A stretch of 52,584 nt of DNA from Thiohalocapsa sp. (GTDB lineage: Bacteria > Pseudomonadota > Gammaproteobacteria > Chromatiales > Chromatiaceae). Under the pieces are notes generated by a model. That model was not told the origin of the DNA. It did no database searches and worked only from the letters and a program-made list of their open reading frames with translations. Made by a program: the position numbers and the translations under genes. The first letter of the stretch is position 1, and every line of letters starts with the position of its first letter. The stretch covers positions 1-52,584 of the forward strand of contig JAIPFF010000039.1 in the NCBI GenBank assembly GCA_021736785.1. Reading direction: 5' to 3'. Shown here piece after piece: positions 32,731-41,416 of this stretch.

Positions 32731-33969
32731 ATGTCCAACAACACCCTGACCTTCGTCTTCGCGATCGAGCGCGGCACGCCCGAGCCGCTGACCGAGCACC
32801 GCACCAAGGCCGCGGTGCCGTTCGCCGGCAAATATCGGGTCATCGACTTCGCGCTGGCGAACTGCCTGCATTCCGGCCTGCGCCAGATCCTGGTGCTGAC
32901 CCAGTACAAATCGCACTCCCTGCACAAGCACCTGCGCGATGCTTGGTCCGTGTTCAATCCCGAGCTCGGCGAGTACATCACACCGCTTCCGCCGCAAATG
33001 CGCGATGGCGAAGACTGGTACCGCGGCGTACTCGATGCGCTGCGCCAGAACCGCTATTTGATCGAGCGCCGCGCTTGCGATCATGTGCTGCTGCTCGATG
33101 GCGGCGTCGTCTATCGAATGGATTATGCCGAGCTGATTCGCGCCCACCGCGAGCAGGGTGCGGCGGTGACCTGTGCGTTGCGCGCGGCCGGCTGCGAGGG
33201 ATCGGCGGCTGCGCGGGTGCGCCTGCAATGCGACGCGCAGGACCGGATCGTCGACATCCGCCACTGCACCGCCGACGATACGGATTTCGATGCGCCGATG
33301 GGCGCCTACTTGATCGACAAAACGGTGCTGCTCGAGGAGATCGACCGGCTGGTCGAGAGCGAAGTCGGGGCGGCCGCGCAACCGGACGCGGGCCCGCCCG
33401 GCATCGCCGGGGCCGACTTGGCCATGCACCTGCTGCCGACATTGCTCGACAAGCATCGCGTCTGCGGTTACCGCTTCGGCGGCGAGCGCGGGCGTGTGAC
33501 GCCCGACCGCTATTGGAGCGACCTGGACTCCACCGACGCCTATTTTCGCGCCAATATGGCCCTCTTGGAGTCCCGGCCGCCGCTGGACTTGTACCAGCCG
33601 GACTGGAACATCCTCACCTATCAAGGGCAGTATCCGCCGGCACGGACCGTGCCCGGACCCGTGTCGGGCACCGAGGGCATCTTCGTCAACTCCATGCTGG
33701 CCGCGGGAACCGTGATCCGCGGCGGCGGCGTGAGTCACTCGGTGCTGTTCCCGCAAGTGCAGGTGGACGACGGGGCGATCGTCGACGAGGCGATATTGTT
33801 CGAAGGCTGCAAGGTGGGCGAGGGTGCGCAAATCCGCCGCTGCATCTGCGACAAGGACGTGATCATTCCGCCGGGCGAGCGGATCGGCTTCGATCGGCGC
33901 GCCGACATGGAGCGCTTCCACGTCTCCGCCGGCGGCATCGTGGTCATCACCCGGGGGCAGCGTCTCTGA
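32731..33969 (+). CDS. GlgC-like nucleotidyltransferase, probably catalytically inactive
   Basis: A 412-residue homologue of glucose-1-phosphate adenylyltransferase, alignable along most of E. coli GlgC: KYRVIDFALANCLHSGLRQI, LTQYKSHSLHKHL, NWYRG-like DWYRG, a left-handed-helix C-terminus and ERFHVSAGGIVVITR at the end. The catalytic parts are changed. The loop normally AGGRGTRL reads AIERGTPEPL. The base-binding AGDHIY with the catalytic Asp142 reads DGGVVY, with Gly at the Asp position. The FVEKP lysine is gone (DIRHCT), and WRDVGT reads WSDLDS. It may be a regulatory subunit like Firmicute GlgD. I start at the ATG 32731; a GTG lies at 32716. It overlaps the next gene. Confidence 0.82.
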   Translation: MSNNTLTFVFAIERGTPEPLTEHRTKAAVPFAGKYRVIDFALANCLHSGLRQILVLTQYKSHSLHKHLRDAWSVFNPELGEYITPLPPQMRDGEDWYRGVLDALRQNRYLIERRACDHVLLLDGGVVYRMDYAELIRAHREQGAAVTCALRAAGCEGSAAARVRLQCDAQDRIVDIRHCTADDTDFDAPMGAYLIDKTVLLEEIDRLVESEVGAAAQPDAGPPGIAGADLAMHLLPTLLDKHRVCGYRFGGERGRVTPDRYWSDLDSTDAYFRANMALLESRPPLDLYQPDWNILTYQGQYPPARTVPGPVSGTEGIFVNSMLAAGTVIRGGGVSHSVLFPQVQVDDGAIVDEAILFEGCKVGEGAQIRRCICDKDVIIPPGERIGFDRRADMERFHVSAGGIVVITRGQRL

Positions 33970-34649
33970 TCGATGGGGCCAGCGAGGGCGGCGGGCCGCT
34001 GCGCCGGGTCTTCCGGCTGCTGCTTGCCCGGCATGGCCCGCAACATTGGTGGCCGGCGGAAACCGCCTTCGAGGTCATGATCGGCGCCGTGCTGACGCAG
34101 AACACGGCCTGGACCAACGTCGAGCGCGCGTTGACCCGCCTCGCCGAACGCGTGCCTCTGGAGGCGCAAGCGCTGTTGTCGCTGGAGCATGCGGCGCTGG
34201 CGGACGCCATTCGCCCGGCCGGCTATTTCAACGTCAAGGCCTGCAGGCTGCAGGCTTTTTGCGAGGGATTCCTGGCCCATGGCGGCGTTTCGGGCCTCGC
34301 CGCGCTCGATACCCGGACCTTGCGCGCGACGCTGCTGGCACTGCACGGCATTGGCCCGGAGACGGCGGACGACATCCTGCTATACGCCTTCGAGCGTCCC
34401 GTCTTCGTCGTCGATGCCTATACACGGCGTCTGTTCACCCGGCTCGGCCTGCTGGCCGGCTCGGAGTCCTACGAAACCGTTCGCGCGCTGTTCGAGAACG
34501 GTCTCGAGGCCGACGTCGCGTTATTCAACGAGTATCATGCGCTGATCGTGAGGCACGGCAAGGACGTCTGCCGCGGCCGCAAGCCGCTGTGCGGGGTCTG
34601 TTGTCTCGCCGAGCGCTGTCCGGCGGCGCAGTCGTTCGCCGACGCCTGA
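33966..34649 (+). CDS. endonuclease-III-like HhH-GPD DNA glycosylase
   Basis: A glycosylase of about 227 residues. FEVMIGAVLTQNTAW begins the fold. LHGIGPETADDILLYA is the helix-hairpin-helix, FVVDAYTRR holds the conserved catalytic Asp, and C-x6-C-x2-C-x5-C near the end binds a 4Fe-4S cluster. Where endonuclease III has the lyase lysine (GRKTA), this protein has Glu (GPETA). It should therefore be a monofunctional glycosylase, as in the MagIII-like group. No ATG, GTG or TTG lies in frame near the expected N-terminus; the best start is CTG at 33966, which overlaps the stop of the GlgC-like gene (CTGA). The 5' end is therefore tentative. Confidence 0.8.
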   Translation: MIDGASEGGGPLRRVFRLLLARHGPQHWWPAETAFEVMIGAVLTQNTAWTNVERALTRLAERVPLEAQALLSLEHAALADAIRPAGYFNVKACRLQAFCEGFLAHGGVSGLAALDTRTLRATLLALHGIGPETADDILLYAFERPVFVVDAYTRRLFTRLGLLAGSESYETVRALFENGLEADVALFNEYHALIVRHGKDVCRGRKPLCGVCCLAERCPAAQSFADA

Positions 34650-34658
34650 CTGCCGCGC

Positions 34659-34720
34659 GGCGCCCACTTGGCGCCCACTTGGCGCCCACCCGGCGCCCGA
34701 GATCAGGCACCCGAGATCAG
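34659..34720. repeat. short tandem repeats downstream of the glycosylase gene
   Basis: Three copies of the 11-bp unit GGCGCCCACTT (last copy ending CCC) run from 34659 to 34691. Two copies of a 14-bp unit containing CCCGAGATCAG follow to 34720. They begin 10 bp after the stop codon. The region 34721-34926 shows no gene. Confidence 0.8.
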
Positions 34721-34926
34721 GCGCGGCAATCCGTGTTCGGCGCCGCCGGGCAGGCACGGCAACATTCCCGAGCAGCGCCGCGTATCCAAAGGGGGCAGCG
34801 ATCCACGTCAATCGGAACAACAGCCGCGATGGCTTACCGCCGGCGGGCGGTCACGCGGCTTCTCGGCCGGGCGCCGGCCGGGCGTCTCGTCATGGTCTCG
34901 CTGCCGTTCTGCGCGCGGGCAGTCGC

Positions 34927-36567
34927 ATGGCCATTGCAGACCGGGCGCTCGCGAGCCTCTGCGCGATGTTGCTGCTGACGGTGCCGGTCATGCTCGCGAC
35001 CGGCTGCAGTCGGAGTCTGCCGCCGGCGGATACGCTGGTGGTGGGCCAAGTCGCCGAGCCGCGCTCGCTGGACCCGCACGTGACCACGGCGCTGAACGAT
35101 TTCCGTATCCTGGTCAATCTCTACGAGGGCCTGGTCCGCTACCGGCCGGGGACGCTGGAGCCGATGCCGGCACTGGCGCAATCCTGGCAGATTTCCGACG
35201 ACGGTCTCGTCTATCGCTTCCGGCTGCGCCGCGATGTCCGCTTCCACGACGGCAGCGCCTTCGATGCCGAGGCGGTGCGTTTCAATTTCGAGCGCATGCG
35301 CGATCCGGCGCACCCGCAGCACCACACCGGCCCGTTCCCGCTCGCGTTCTTTTTCGATGCGATCGAGGCCATCGAAGTCCCGGATCGGTTCACGGTGCGC
35401 TTCGTGCTCGAGCGCCCTTACGCGCCCTTTTTGTCGAATCTGGCCTATCCGGCCGGATTGATCGTTTCCCCGGCCGCCGTGCGCCGTTGGGGCGACGACT
35501 ACGGCCGTCACCCAAGCGGCACCGGGCCGTTCCGCTTCGTCGACTGGCAGGCCGGGCAGCGCGTCAAGCTCACTCGCTTCGAGCGCTACCGGGGCGAGCC
35601 GGCGGGCGTCGAGCGCGTGATCTTCCGGCCCGTCACGGATCCGATGACGCGCGTCGCGGAGTTGATGGCCGGCGGCATCGACTTGGCGCTGGAGCTGTCG
35701 CCCGACAACGTGGCGGCGTTCCGCGGCCGTGACGGCTTCCGGGTGCTCGAGCGTGCCGGGCCGCACCTGTGGTTCTTGATCTTGAATCAGCGCTCGGGGC
35801 CCCTGCGCGATGTGCGTGTCCGCCGCGCCCTGAGCCTGGCCATCGACCGCGCAAGCCTGATCCGCGATGTGCTGCGCGATACCGCGGTTGTCGCCGCCGG
35901 GGCGGTGCCGGCCGCGTTCGACTGGGCATCGGACCCCGCATTGACGGCTGATCCCCATGATCCGGAGGAAGCCCGACGACTACTCGCCGAGGCCGGCCTC
36001 GGCGATGGATTGGATCTGACCCTGTTGGTGCCGCGGGGCGGTTCGGGCATGCTGGCGCCGCTGGCCATGGCGACGGCGATTCAGGGCGACCTTGCGCGCG
36101 TCGGCGTGACGCTGCGGCTCGAGAGCTTCGAATGGAACGCCTACCTGGCCAAGGTCAATGACGGCCTGGATGCCAATGCCGACATGGCCCAAATGGCCTG
36201 GATGACGAACGATCCGGACACCTTGCCGTCACTGGCGCTGCGCTGCGATGCCTCGCCCGACCAGGGCGGCTTCAACTCGGGTTGGTACTGCAACCCCGAT
36301 GCGGACGCGTTGATCGAGCGTGCCCGGCGCGAGACCGACCGCACCGCGCGGGGCGCCCTGTACCGCCGGCTCGAGGGGCTGGTGCACGCGGACAAGCCCT
36401 GGATCGTCATCGGCAGCTGGCGGCAGAACATCGTCGCCCGCGCCGGGATCGAGGGGCTGCGCTTGGAGCCGTCCTTCTACCTCTTGCTGGAGCGGGCACG
36501 TAAGGTCGGGGCCGGGCGGTCTGCGCGGCCGATTTCATCGCCGACAGTCTCGGTGGCGCGGCGGTGA
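34927..36567 (+). CDS. peptide ABC transporter substrate-binding lipoprotein
   Basis: A 546-residue SBP_bac_5 (DppA/OppA-type) protein. A signal peptide ends in a lipobox-like ATGC with lipid-modified C27. VGQVAEPRSLDPH, NLYEGLVRY, FRLRRDVRFHDGS and GTGPFRFVDW are family blocks. The part after about residue 520 is a low-complexity tail. It binds oligopeptides, dipeptides or similar solutes (nickel chelates are possible) at the outer face of the inner membrane. It is followed by a permease, a permease-ATPase fusion and an ATPase, making a complete importer. Confidence 0.92.
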   Translation: MAIADRALASLCAMLLLTVPVMLATGCSRSLPPADTLVVGQVAEPRSLDPHVTTALNDFRILVNLYEGLVRYRPGTLEPMPALAQSWQISDDGLVYRFRLRRDVRFHDGSAFDAEAVRFNFERMRDPAHPQHHTGPFPLAFFFDAIEAIEVPDRFTVRFVLERPYAPFLSNLAYPAGLIVSPAAVRRWGDDYGRHPSGTGPFRFVDWQAGQRVKLTRFERYRGEPAGVERVIFRPVTDPMTRVAELMAGGIDLALELSPDNVAAFRGRDGFRVLERAGPHLWFLILNQRSGPLRDVRVRRALSLAIDRASLIRDVLRDTAVVAAGAVPAAFDWASDPALTADPHDPEEARRLLAEAGLGDGLDLTLLVPRGGSGMLAPLAMATAIQGDLARVGVTLRLESFEWNAYLAKVNDGLDANADMAQMAWMTNDPDTLPSLALRCDASPDQGGFNSGWYCNPDADALIERARRETDRTARGALYRRLEGLVHADKPWIVIGSWRQNIVARAGIEGLRLEPSFYLLLERARKVGAGRSARPISSPTVSVARR

Positions 36568-36580
36568 AGGCCCGGCAGCG

Positions 36581-36680
36581 TGCGGACAGCTCGAGCAGCG
36601 TTGCAGGGCTCGCGATGCTGCGCCGGATCGGTCACGTCGGCAACCGGCGGCTTGCGGACAGGTCGAGCAGCGTCGGAGGG
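36581..36680 (+). repeat. 28-bp imperfect direct repeat before the permease gene
   Basis: TGCGGACAG-C/G-TCGAGCAGCGT followed by six variable or shared bases and GGG occurs at 36581-36608 and 36653-36680, 72 bp apart, with four mismatches. The second copy ends in the GGAGGG ribosome site of the permease gene, so the duplication may have supplied that site. Confidence 0.7.
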
Positions 36681-36688
36681 GGATGGCC

Positions 36689-37642
36689 ATGATCGGTTAC
36701 ACCGGCCGGCGCTTGCTTTTGTTGTTTCCGGTGCTGCTCGGCGTCTCGCTGGTGGTGTTCGGCGTCATGAGCCTGGTACCGGGCGATCCGGCGCTGGCGA
36801 TCCTCGGCCCCTACGCGACACCGGAGCGCCTGGCGGAGCTGCGTGCGGATCTGGCCCTGGATCGTCCGTGGCCCGCGCGCTTCGTGATCTGGCTCGGCAA
36901 TCTGGTGCAGGGCGACTTGGGCCGATCCGTGTCCTTGGAGCGGCCGGTGCTGGATGCGGTGCTGGAGCGCCTGGGGCCGACCCTGCTGCTGGCCGGCTCG
37001 GCGCTGTCGATCGGTACCGTGCTGGGCCTGGCCGCCGGGATGCTGGCCGCGCTGCGGCATAACCGCAGCACCGACCGCATGGTCAGCATCGGCGTGCTGC
37101 TCGGCATCTCGATCCCGTCCTTCTGGCTCGGCCTGCTGCTGATTCTGCTGTTCGCGGTGTGGCTCGGCTGGCTCCCCGCGAGCGGGATGACGACGGTCTG
37201 GGCGGATGCCGTCTCGCCGGCGGATGTACTGCGGCACCTGGTGTTGCCCGTTGCCAGCCTCGCGCTGGTGGCTGCCGGCGTTATCGCCCGTATCGGGCGG
37301 GGCGCGGCCATCGATGTGCTGGCGGCAGAGCACATCGTGATGTGCCGTGCGCGGGGCATCACCGAGCATCGGATCGTGCTGGTGCATGCGCTGAAGGGCG
37401 TCGCGGCCCGCATGATGCCCGTCATCGGGCTGCAGACAGGCTTCCTCATCGGCGGTGCCGTCTATATCGAGACCATCTTCCAATGGCCGGGGCTCGGGCG
37501 TTTGCTGGTGGATGCCATCGCCGCGCGGGACCTGCTGCTGGTGCAGGGCGGGGTGTTGGTGCTGGCCACGGCCTATGTGCTGGTCAACCTCGCCGCGGAC
37601 CTGCTGCAGCATGCGCTGGATCGGCGGATTCGCCCGGCATGA
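36689..37642 (+). CDS. peptide ABC transporter permease, DppB-like
   Basis: A 317-residue inner-membrane permease with six expected helices. The N-terminal GYTGRRLLLLFPVLLGVSLVVF and SLVPGDPA are typical of DppB/OppB. The EAA-like loop facing the ATPase is CRARGITEHRIVLVHALKG (about 225-243), and GGAVYIETIFQWPGLGRLL near 263-281 is a further family block. The start is the ATG at 36689, chosen because GGAGGG lies 8 bases upstream; the ATG at 36683 is too close to it. The stop overlaps a five-codon ORF that leads into the next gene. Confidence 0.92.
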   Translation: MIGYTGRRLLLLFPVLLGVSLVVFGVMSLVPGDPALAILGPYATPERLAELRADLALDRPWPARFVIWLGNLVQGDLGRSVSLERPVLDAVLERLGPTLLLAGSALSIGTVLGLAAGMLAALRHNRSTDRMVSIGVLLGISIPSFWLGLLLILLFAVWLGWLPASGMTTVWADAVSPADVLRHLVLPVASLALVAAGVIARIGRGAAIDVLAAEHIVMCRARGITEHRIVLVHALKGVAARMMPVIGLQTGFLIGGAVYIETIFQWPGLGRLLVDAIAARDLLLVQGGVLVLATAYVLVNLAADLLQHALDRRIRPA

Positions 37643-37652
37643 GCGCGGTCCG

Positions 37653-39692
37653 GTGAAGCGCGTGGCCGAGTCCAATGGCAAGAGGGAGTCCGCAGGCTCG
37701 GATCCCTCGGTGTCCGACTCGCCCTTCTCGGATGCCGGCGCGCTCCGGGCGCTGCTGCGCCACCCGGGCGCACGCGCCGGCCTGGTGCTGCTGTCCCTGG
37801 TCCTGTTGCCGGCGCTGGCGGCGCCCTGGCTGCCGCTGGCGGATCCGACCCTGACGGAGCCCGCGCGGCGTATGCTGCCGCCGCTGAGCACGGGGCACCT
37901 GCTGGGCACCGATCAGTTGGGCCGGGATCTGCTGTCGCGGCTGATCTGGGGTGCGCGCTCGAGCATCGCGGTGGGACTCTCGGCCACCGCGCTGGCGGCC
38001 CTGATCGGGATCCTCGTCGGCCTGCTCGCGGGCTGGCTGGGACGCGCGGCGGATGCGCTGCTGATGCGCGGTATCGATGTGCTGATGGCCTTCCCCTACT
38101 TGCTGCTGGCGCTCGCCATCGTCGCCGCGCTGGGCCCCGGTCTTGCCAACGCGATGCTGGCCATCGCGGTGGCCAACGTGCCGTTCTTCGCGCGGGCGGT
38201 ACGCGGCGCCGTGCTCGACATCCGCCACCGGGACTATATCGCCGCCGCCCGTTTGTGCGGCCACGGCGAGCTCGCGATCGTACGCCACGAGGTGCTGCCC
38301 AATCTGGCCCCGACGGTACTGCTGCTGATGACCACGACGCTGGGCTGGATGATTCTCGAGACCGCCGGACTGAGCTTCCTCGGGCTCGGTGCCCAGCCGC
38401 CCCAAGCCGACCTCGGCAGTATGCTGGGCGAAGGCCGGGAACTGCTCACCACCTATCCGCGGGTTGCGGTGCTGCCGGGCGTCGTGATCTTGGTGATGGT
38501 GGTCGGCATCAATCTGCTCGGGGACGCGCTGCGGGATGCGATCGATCCCGGGCACCGATCAATAGGACCCGCGCCGCGCGCAAGCCGTCGGACGGACGAT
38601 GTCGAGCCGCGACAGGACGACGGCGGATCAACCGGCGTCGAATCCGTCGCCGACACCGACACCGACAGCCGGCGACAACTGCTGCGGGTGCGGGCCTTGG
38701 GCGTCGCGTTCCCGACTGCATCCGGCTACGCGGATGCCGTGGAGGGCGTGAGTTTCGACCTCGGCCGCGGCGAGCGCGTCGCCTTGGTGGGCGAGTCGGG
38801 CTCCGGCAAGACGCTCACGGCCTTGGCGCTGCTGCGCCTGCTCCCGGAGCAGGCCGACTTGCAAGGACGTGTCGGCTTCGACGGTAGGTCGCTGACGGCA
38901 CTCGATGCCCGCGGGATGCGCGCCTTGCGCGGCCGGCGCATCGCCTATGTGCCCCAGGAGCCGCTGACGGCGTTGGACCCGCTGTTTCGCGTGGGTGCGC
39001 AGCTCGACGAGGCCATCCTCGCTCACGCCCCGTCCGCCGATCCGCGCCCGCGTGGCGATAAGCTGATCGAGGCGGTCGGACTCGCTGGCGTGCCGGTGCT
39101 GCGCCGGCGCTTCCCGCACGAGCTCTCGGGCGGACAGCGCCAGCGCGTGGCCATCGCGATGGCGCTGGCCCACGACCCGGACCTGCTGATCGCCGACGAG
39201 GCGACCACGGCGCTCGACGTGACGGTGCAGCAGGAGATTCTGACCCTCTTGCAGCGGCTGTGCGAAGACGGCGGCCGGTCGCTGCTGTTCGTCACCCACG
39301 ACTTGGCGCTGGCCGCGCGGCTGTGCCGGCGGGTGCTGGTGATGTACGCGGGCCGCATCGTCGAGGATGCGCCGCTGCAGCGCCTGCTGATCCGGCCGGC
39401 GCATCCCTATACCCATGCATTGATCGCCTGCTCGCCGGAGTTGGGCCGTCCGGACAAGCCGCTGGCCGCGGTCGCCGGGCAGCCGCCGGCGCCGGGCGCG
39501 CTGAGACAGGGCTGCCGTTTTGCGCCCCGATGTCCGCGCGTGCAGCCGATCTGTCGGGAGCGCGAGCCGGCGCTCGCCGCGGTCGGCGCCGCAGGCGCCG
39601 TGGATGCCGGCACAGATCATGTCTCGCCCCGTCCGGTCTGCGTGCCCGCTCGGCATCGCGTGCGCTGCCTGTTCCCGATGGAGGACGCATGA
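37653..39692 (+). CDS. fused peptide ABC transporter permease (DppC-like) and ATPase (DppD-like)
   Basis: A single 679-residue frame. The first 300 residues are a DppC-type permease (LGTDQLGRDLLSRLIWGARSS, GMILE-like WMILETAGLSFLGLG, AIDPGHR end). A charged linker of about 45 residues contains ADTDTDS. The rest is a DppD-type ATPase with Walker A GESGSGKT near 379, signature LSGGQRQR near 491, Walker B LLIADEATTALD, and the C-terminal CRFAPRCP cysteine region. GTG at 37653 is the start. A five-codon ORF (ATG 37639, stop 37654-37656) bridges from the previous permease by overlapping both genes. Fusion fixes the permease:ATPase stoichiometry. Confidence 0.9.
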   Translation: MKRVAESNGKRESAGSDPSVSDSPFSDAGALRALLRHPGARAGLVLLSLVLLPALAAPWLPLADPTLTEPARRMLPPLSTGHLLGTDQLGRDLLSRLIWGARSSIAVGLSATALAALIGILVGLLAGWLGRAADALLMRGIDVLMAFPYLLLALAIVAALGPGLANAMLAIAVANVPFFARAVRGAVLDIRHRDYIAAARLCGHGELAIVRHEVLPNLAPTVLLLMTTTLGWMILETAGLSFLGLGAQPPQADLGSMLGEGRELLTTYPRVAVLPGVVILVMVVGINLLGDALRDAIDPGHRSIGPAPRASRRTDDVEPRQDDGGSTGVESVADTDTDSRRQLLRVRALGVAFPTASGYADAVEGVSFDLGRGERVALVGESGSGKTLTALALLRLLPEQADLQGRVGFDGRSLTALDARGMRALRGRRIAYVPQEPLTALDPLFRVGAQLDEAILAHAPSADPRPRGDKLIEAVGLAGVPVLRRRFPHELSGGQRQRVAIAMALAHDPDLLIADEATTALDVTVQQEILTLLQRLCEDGGRSLLFVTHDLALAARLCRRVLVMYAGRIVEDAPLQRLLIRPAHPYTHALIACSPELGRPDKPLAAVAGQPPAPGALRQGCRFAPRCPRVQPICREREPALAAVGAAGAVDAGTDHVSPRPVCVPARHRVRCLFPMEDA

Positions 39693-40474
39693 CGGAGCGG
39701 CCATTACTCGAGGCCGCGGGGCTGGGCAAGCACTACGCCGCCCGCGGCGGCCGGGTGGCTGCGCTGGACGGCGTCGATCTGCGCATCGGGCGTTGCGATT
39801 CGATCGGACTAGTGGGGGAGTCCGGCAGCGGCAAGACCACGCTGGCGCGCATTGCCGCGGGGCTGATCGAGGCCGACCGCGGCCGTCTGCTGTGGCGCGG
39901 AGCGCCGGTCGACGGGCTGCGCGGCGAGGCCAGGTTGGAGTTTCGCCGCGGCGTGCAGTACGTCTTCCAGAACCCGATGACGGCGCTGAATCCCCGCCAT
40001 CGGGTTGGCCGCGCGCTGGAATGGTCGCTGCGCGGGCTGACGGCGCTCGGCGGCGCCGCCCGGCGAGGGCGCCTGCAGGCCGTCGCCGAGCGGGTGGGCC
40101 TGGACATTGCGCTGCTGCAGCGCTATCCCCACCAACTCTCGGGCGGGCAGGCCCAGCGGGTGTGCATTGCCCGCGCGCTGCTGGGCGAGCCGCGGCTGGT
40201 GATCCTGGACGAGCCCGTCTCCGCGCTCGATGTCTCGCTGCAGGCGCAGATCCTGAATCTGCTCGCCGAGCTGCGTGCCGAGCGAGGTCTGGCTTATCTC
40301 TTCATCTCCCACGACGTCGCGGTGGTGGAGCGCCTGTGCGAGCGCATCGTCGTGATGCGCAACGGCGCCATCGTCGAGCGTGGCGGCCGCGACGCCGTGC
40401 TGCGCTCGCCGCGTGCCGACTACACGCGCCGGCTGCTGGCCGCGGTGCCGACGATGCCGGGCGCCGACAGATGA
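39689..40474 (+). CDS. peptide ABC transporter ATPase, DppF-like
   Basis: A 261-residue ATPase with Walker A GESGSGKTT (about 44-52), Q-loop VFQNPMTALNPRH, signature LSGGQAQR, Walker B LVILDEPVSALD and H-loop FISHD. It pairs with the ATPase half of the fusion protein to energise the importer. It lacks the C-terminal cysteine-rich extension seen in the other ATPase, so it is on the short side for DppF. The ATG overlaps the stop of the fusion gene (ATGA). Confidence 0.92.
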   Translation: MTERPLLEAAGLGKHYAARGGRVAALDGVDLRIGRCDSIGLVGESGSGKTTLARIAAGLIEADRGRLLWRGAPVDGLRGEARLEFRRGVQYVFQNPMTALNPRHRVGRALEWSLRGLTALGGAARRGRLQAVAERVGLDIALLQRYPHQLSGGQAQRVCIARALLGEPRLVILDEPVSALDVSLQAQILNLLAELRAERGLAYLFISHDVAVVERLCERIVVMRNGAIVERGGRDAVLRSPRADYTRRLLAAVPTMPGADR

Positions 40475-40552
40475 TCGGCGAGATCCGCCGTCGAGTGCCT
40501 CCCGCGCCAGCTGACCCCGGGCGGCGCGTCGATGCAGGTCAGCCCGATACCG

Positions 40553-41416
40553 TCAGAAGGTCCAGCCGGCGCTCAGCATCGGCCCGCTGAACGCAATGCG
40601 ATCGACGGCGTCGTCGGCATCGAAGTCCCAGGCGATATGGCGATACTGCAGCCTGAGCTCGGTCCTGTCGAGCCGATAGCCGACGCCGGCCGCCAGCTGC
40701 CAGGTCAGGTCGGACTGCCCGGTGCCGACGTCGGCGTAGTAGGGCAATGACCAGTTGCCGCCGAGCGCGAGCTCGCCTTTGACGCCGACCACGGCATCCC
40801 ACGTGGTCTGCGAGGCGGAGAGCCGCGGCGCGACACCGTACCCGCCGGCACGCAGTCCCAGATCGAAATCCAGGGTCAGATCCAGGTAGCGTACGCCCAG
40901 CAGCGCGTCCAGACTGGCCCGCTCGGTGGTCAACAGGGTTCGGGCGGCGTACGGGCTCAGAATCCAGCCCTTGGTCTCGACGCTTGCGGAGACATCGAGA
41001 TCGCCGGCTGCACCGGCCGCGGTGCGGATCGGGACGGTGCCGCCGCCGTTCGCGCCGACGTTGAGGTAGATGGCATCCACACCGACGGACCAGGGTCCCC
41101 TGCGCGCCTCGACAGCGCCCATGAAGGCCATGTTCAGATTGTCGAGCAGCTTGTCGAAGCCGACGTCGACATCGGCGCCGCCGGTCGTTCGGCCGTCGAT
41201 GCCTGCCGCCCAGAAATAGAGCGTCGTGTCGAGCACCCAGTCTCGGGGCTCGTCGCCGGCCGATGCAACGGCCGGCGTCCAGCACGCGAGCAGAAGGAGC
41301 AGGATGCGGATGTCTGTTCTGTCGATGAAAACGGTTCTGCCCAGCGAGAAGCGCCGAAACGTCGGTGCCCATCGATGCCGACGACCGTGGTGACTCGCCT
41401 GCACTTGGCCGCTCAC
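40553..41416 (-). CDS. outer-membrane beta-barrel protein
   Basis: A 287-residue precursor. A long N-terminal region (about 30 residues) precedes the hydrophobic signal (about 37-53, ending AVASA). The mature part alternates polar and aromatic residues with tight turns (WVLDTTLYFWAAGIDG; TTWDAVVGVKGELALG; LRLQYRHIAWDF) and ends in the outer-membrane signature phenylalanine, AGWTF. It resembles small porin-like proteins of about 10-12 strands. The ATG overlaps the stop of the HAD-family gene (ATGA), so the two are translationally coupled. Its job could be to admit the substrate handled by the periplasmic enzymes encoded upstream; this is inferred. Confidence 0.78.
   Translation of the reverse strand: MSGQVQASHHGRRHRWAPTFRRFSLGRTVFIDRTDIRILLLLLACWTPAVASAGDEPRDWVLDTTLYFWAAGIDGRTTGGADVDVGFDKLLDNLNMAFMGAVEARRGPWSVGVDAIYLNVGANGGGTVPIRTAAGAAGDLDVSASVETKGWILSPYAARTLLTTERASLDALLGVRYLDLTLDFDLGLRAGGYGVAPRLSASQTTWDAVVGVKGELALGGNWSLPYYADVGTGQSDLTWQLAAGVGYRLDRTELRLQYRHIAWDFDADDAVDRIAFSGPMLSAGWTF

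Noticed and set aside
34668-35732. A 354-codon plus-strand frame over the substrate-binding protein gene
   Set aside because: It is an out-of-phase shadow of a clear lipoprotein gene, and its start lies in the short tandem repeats.
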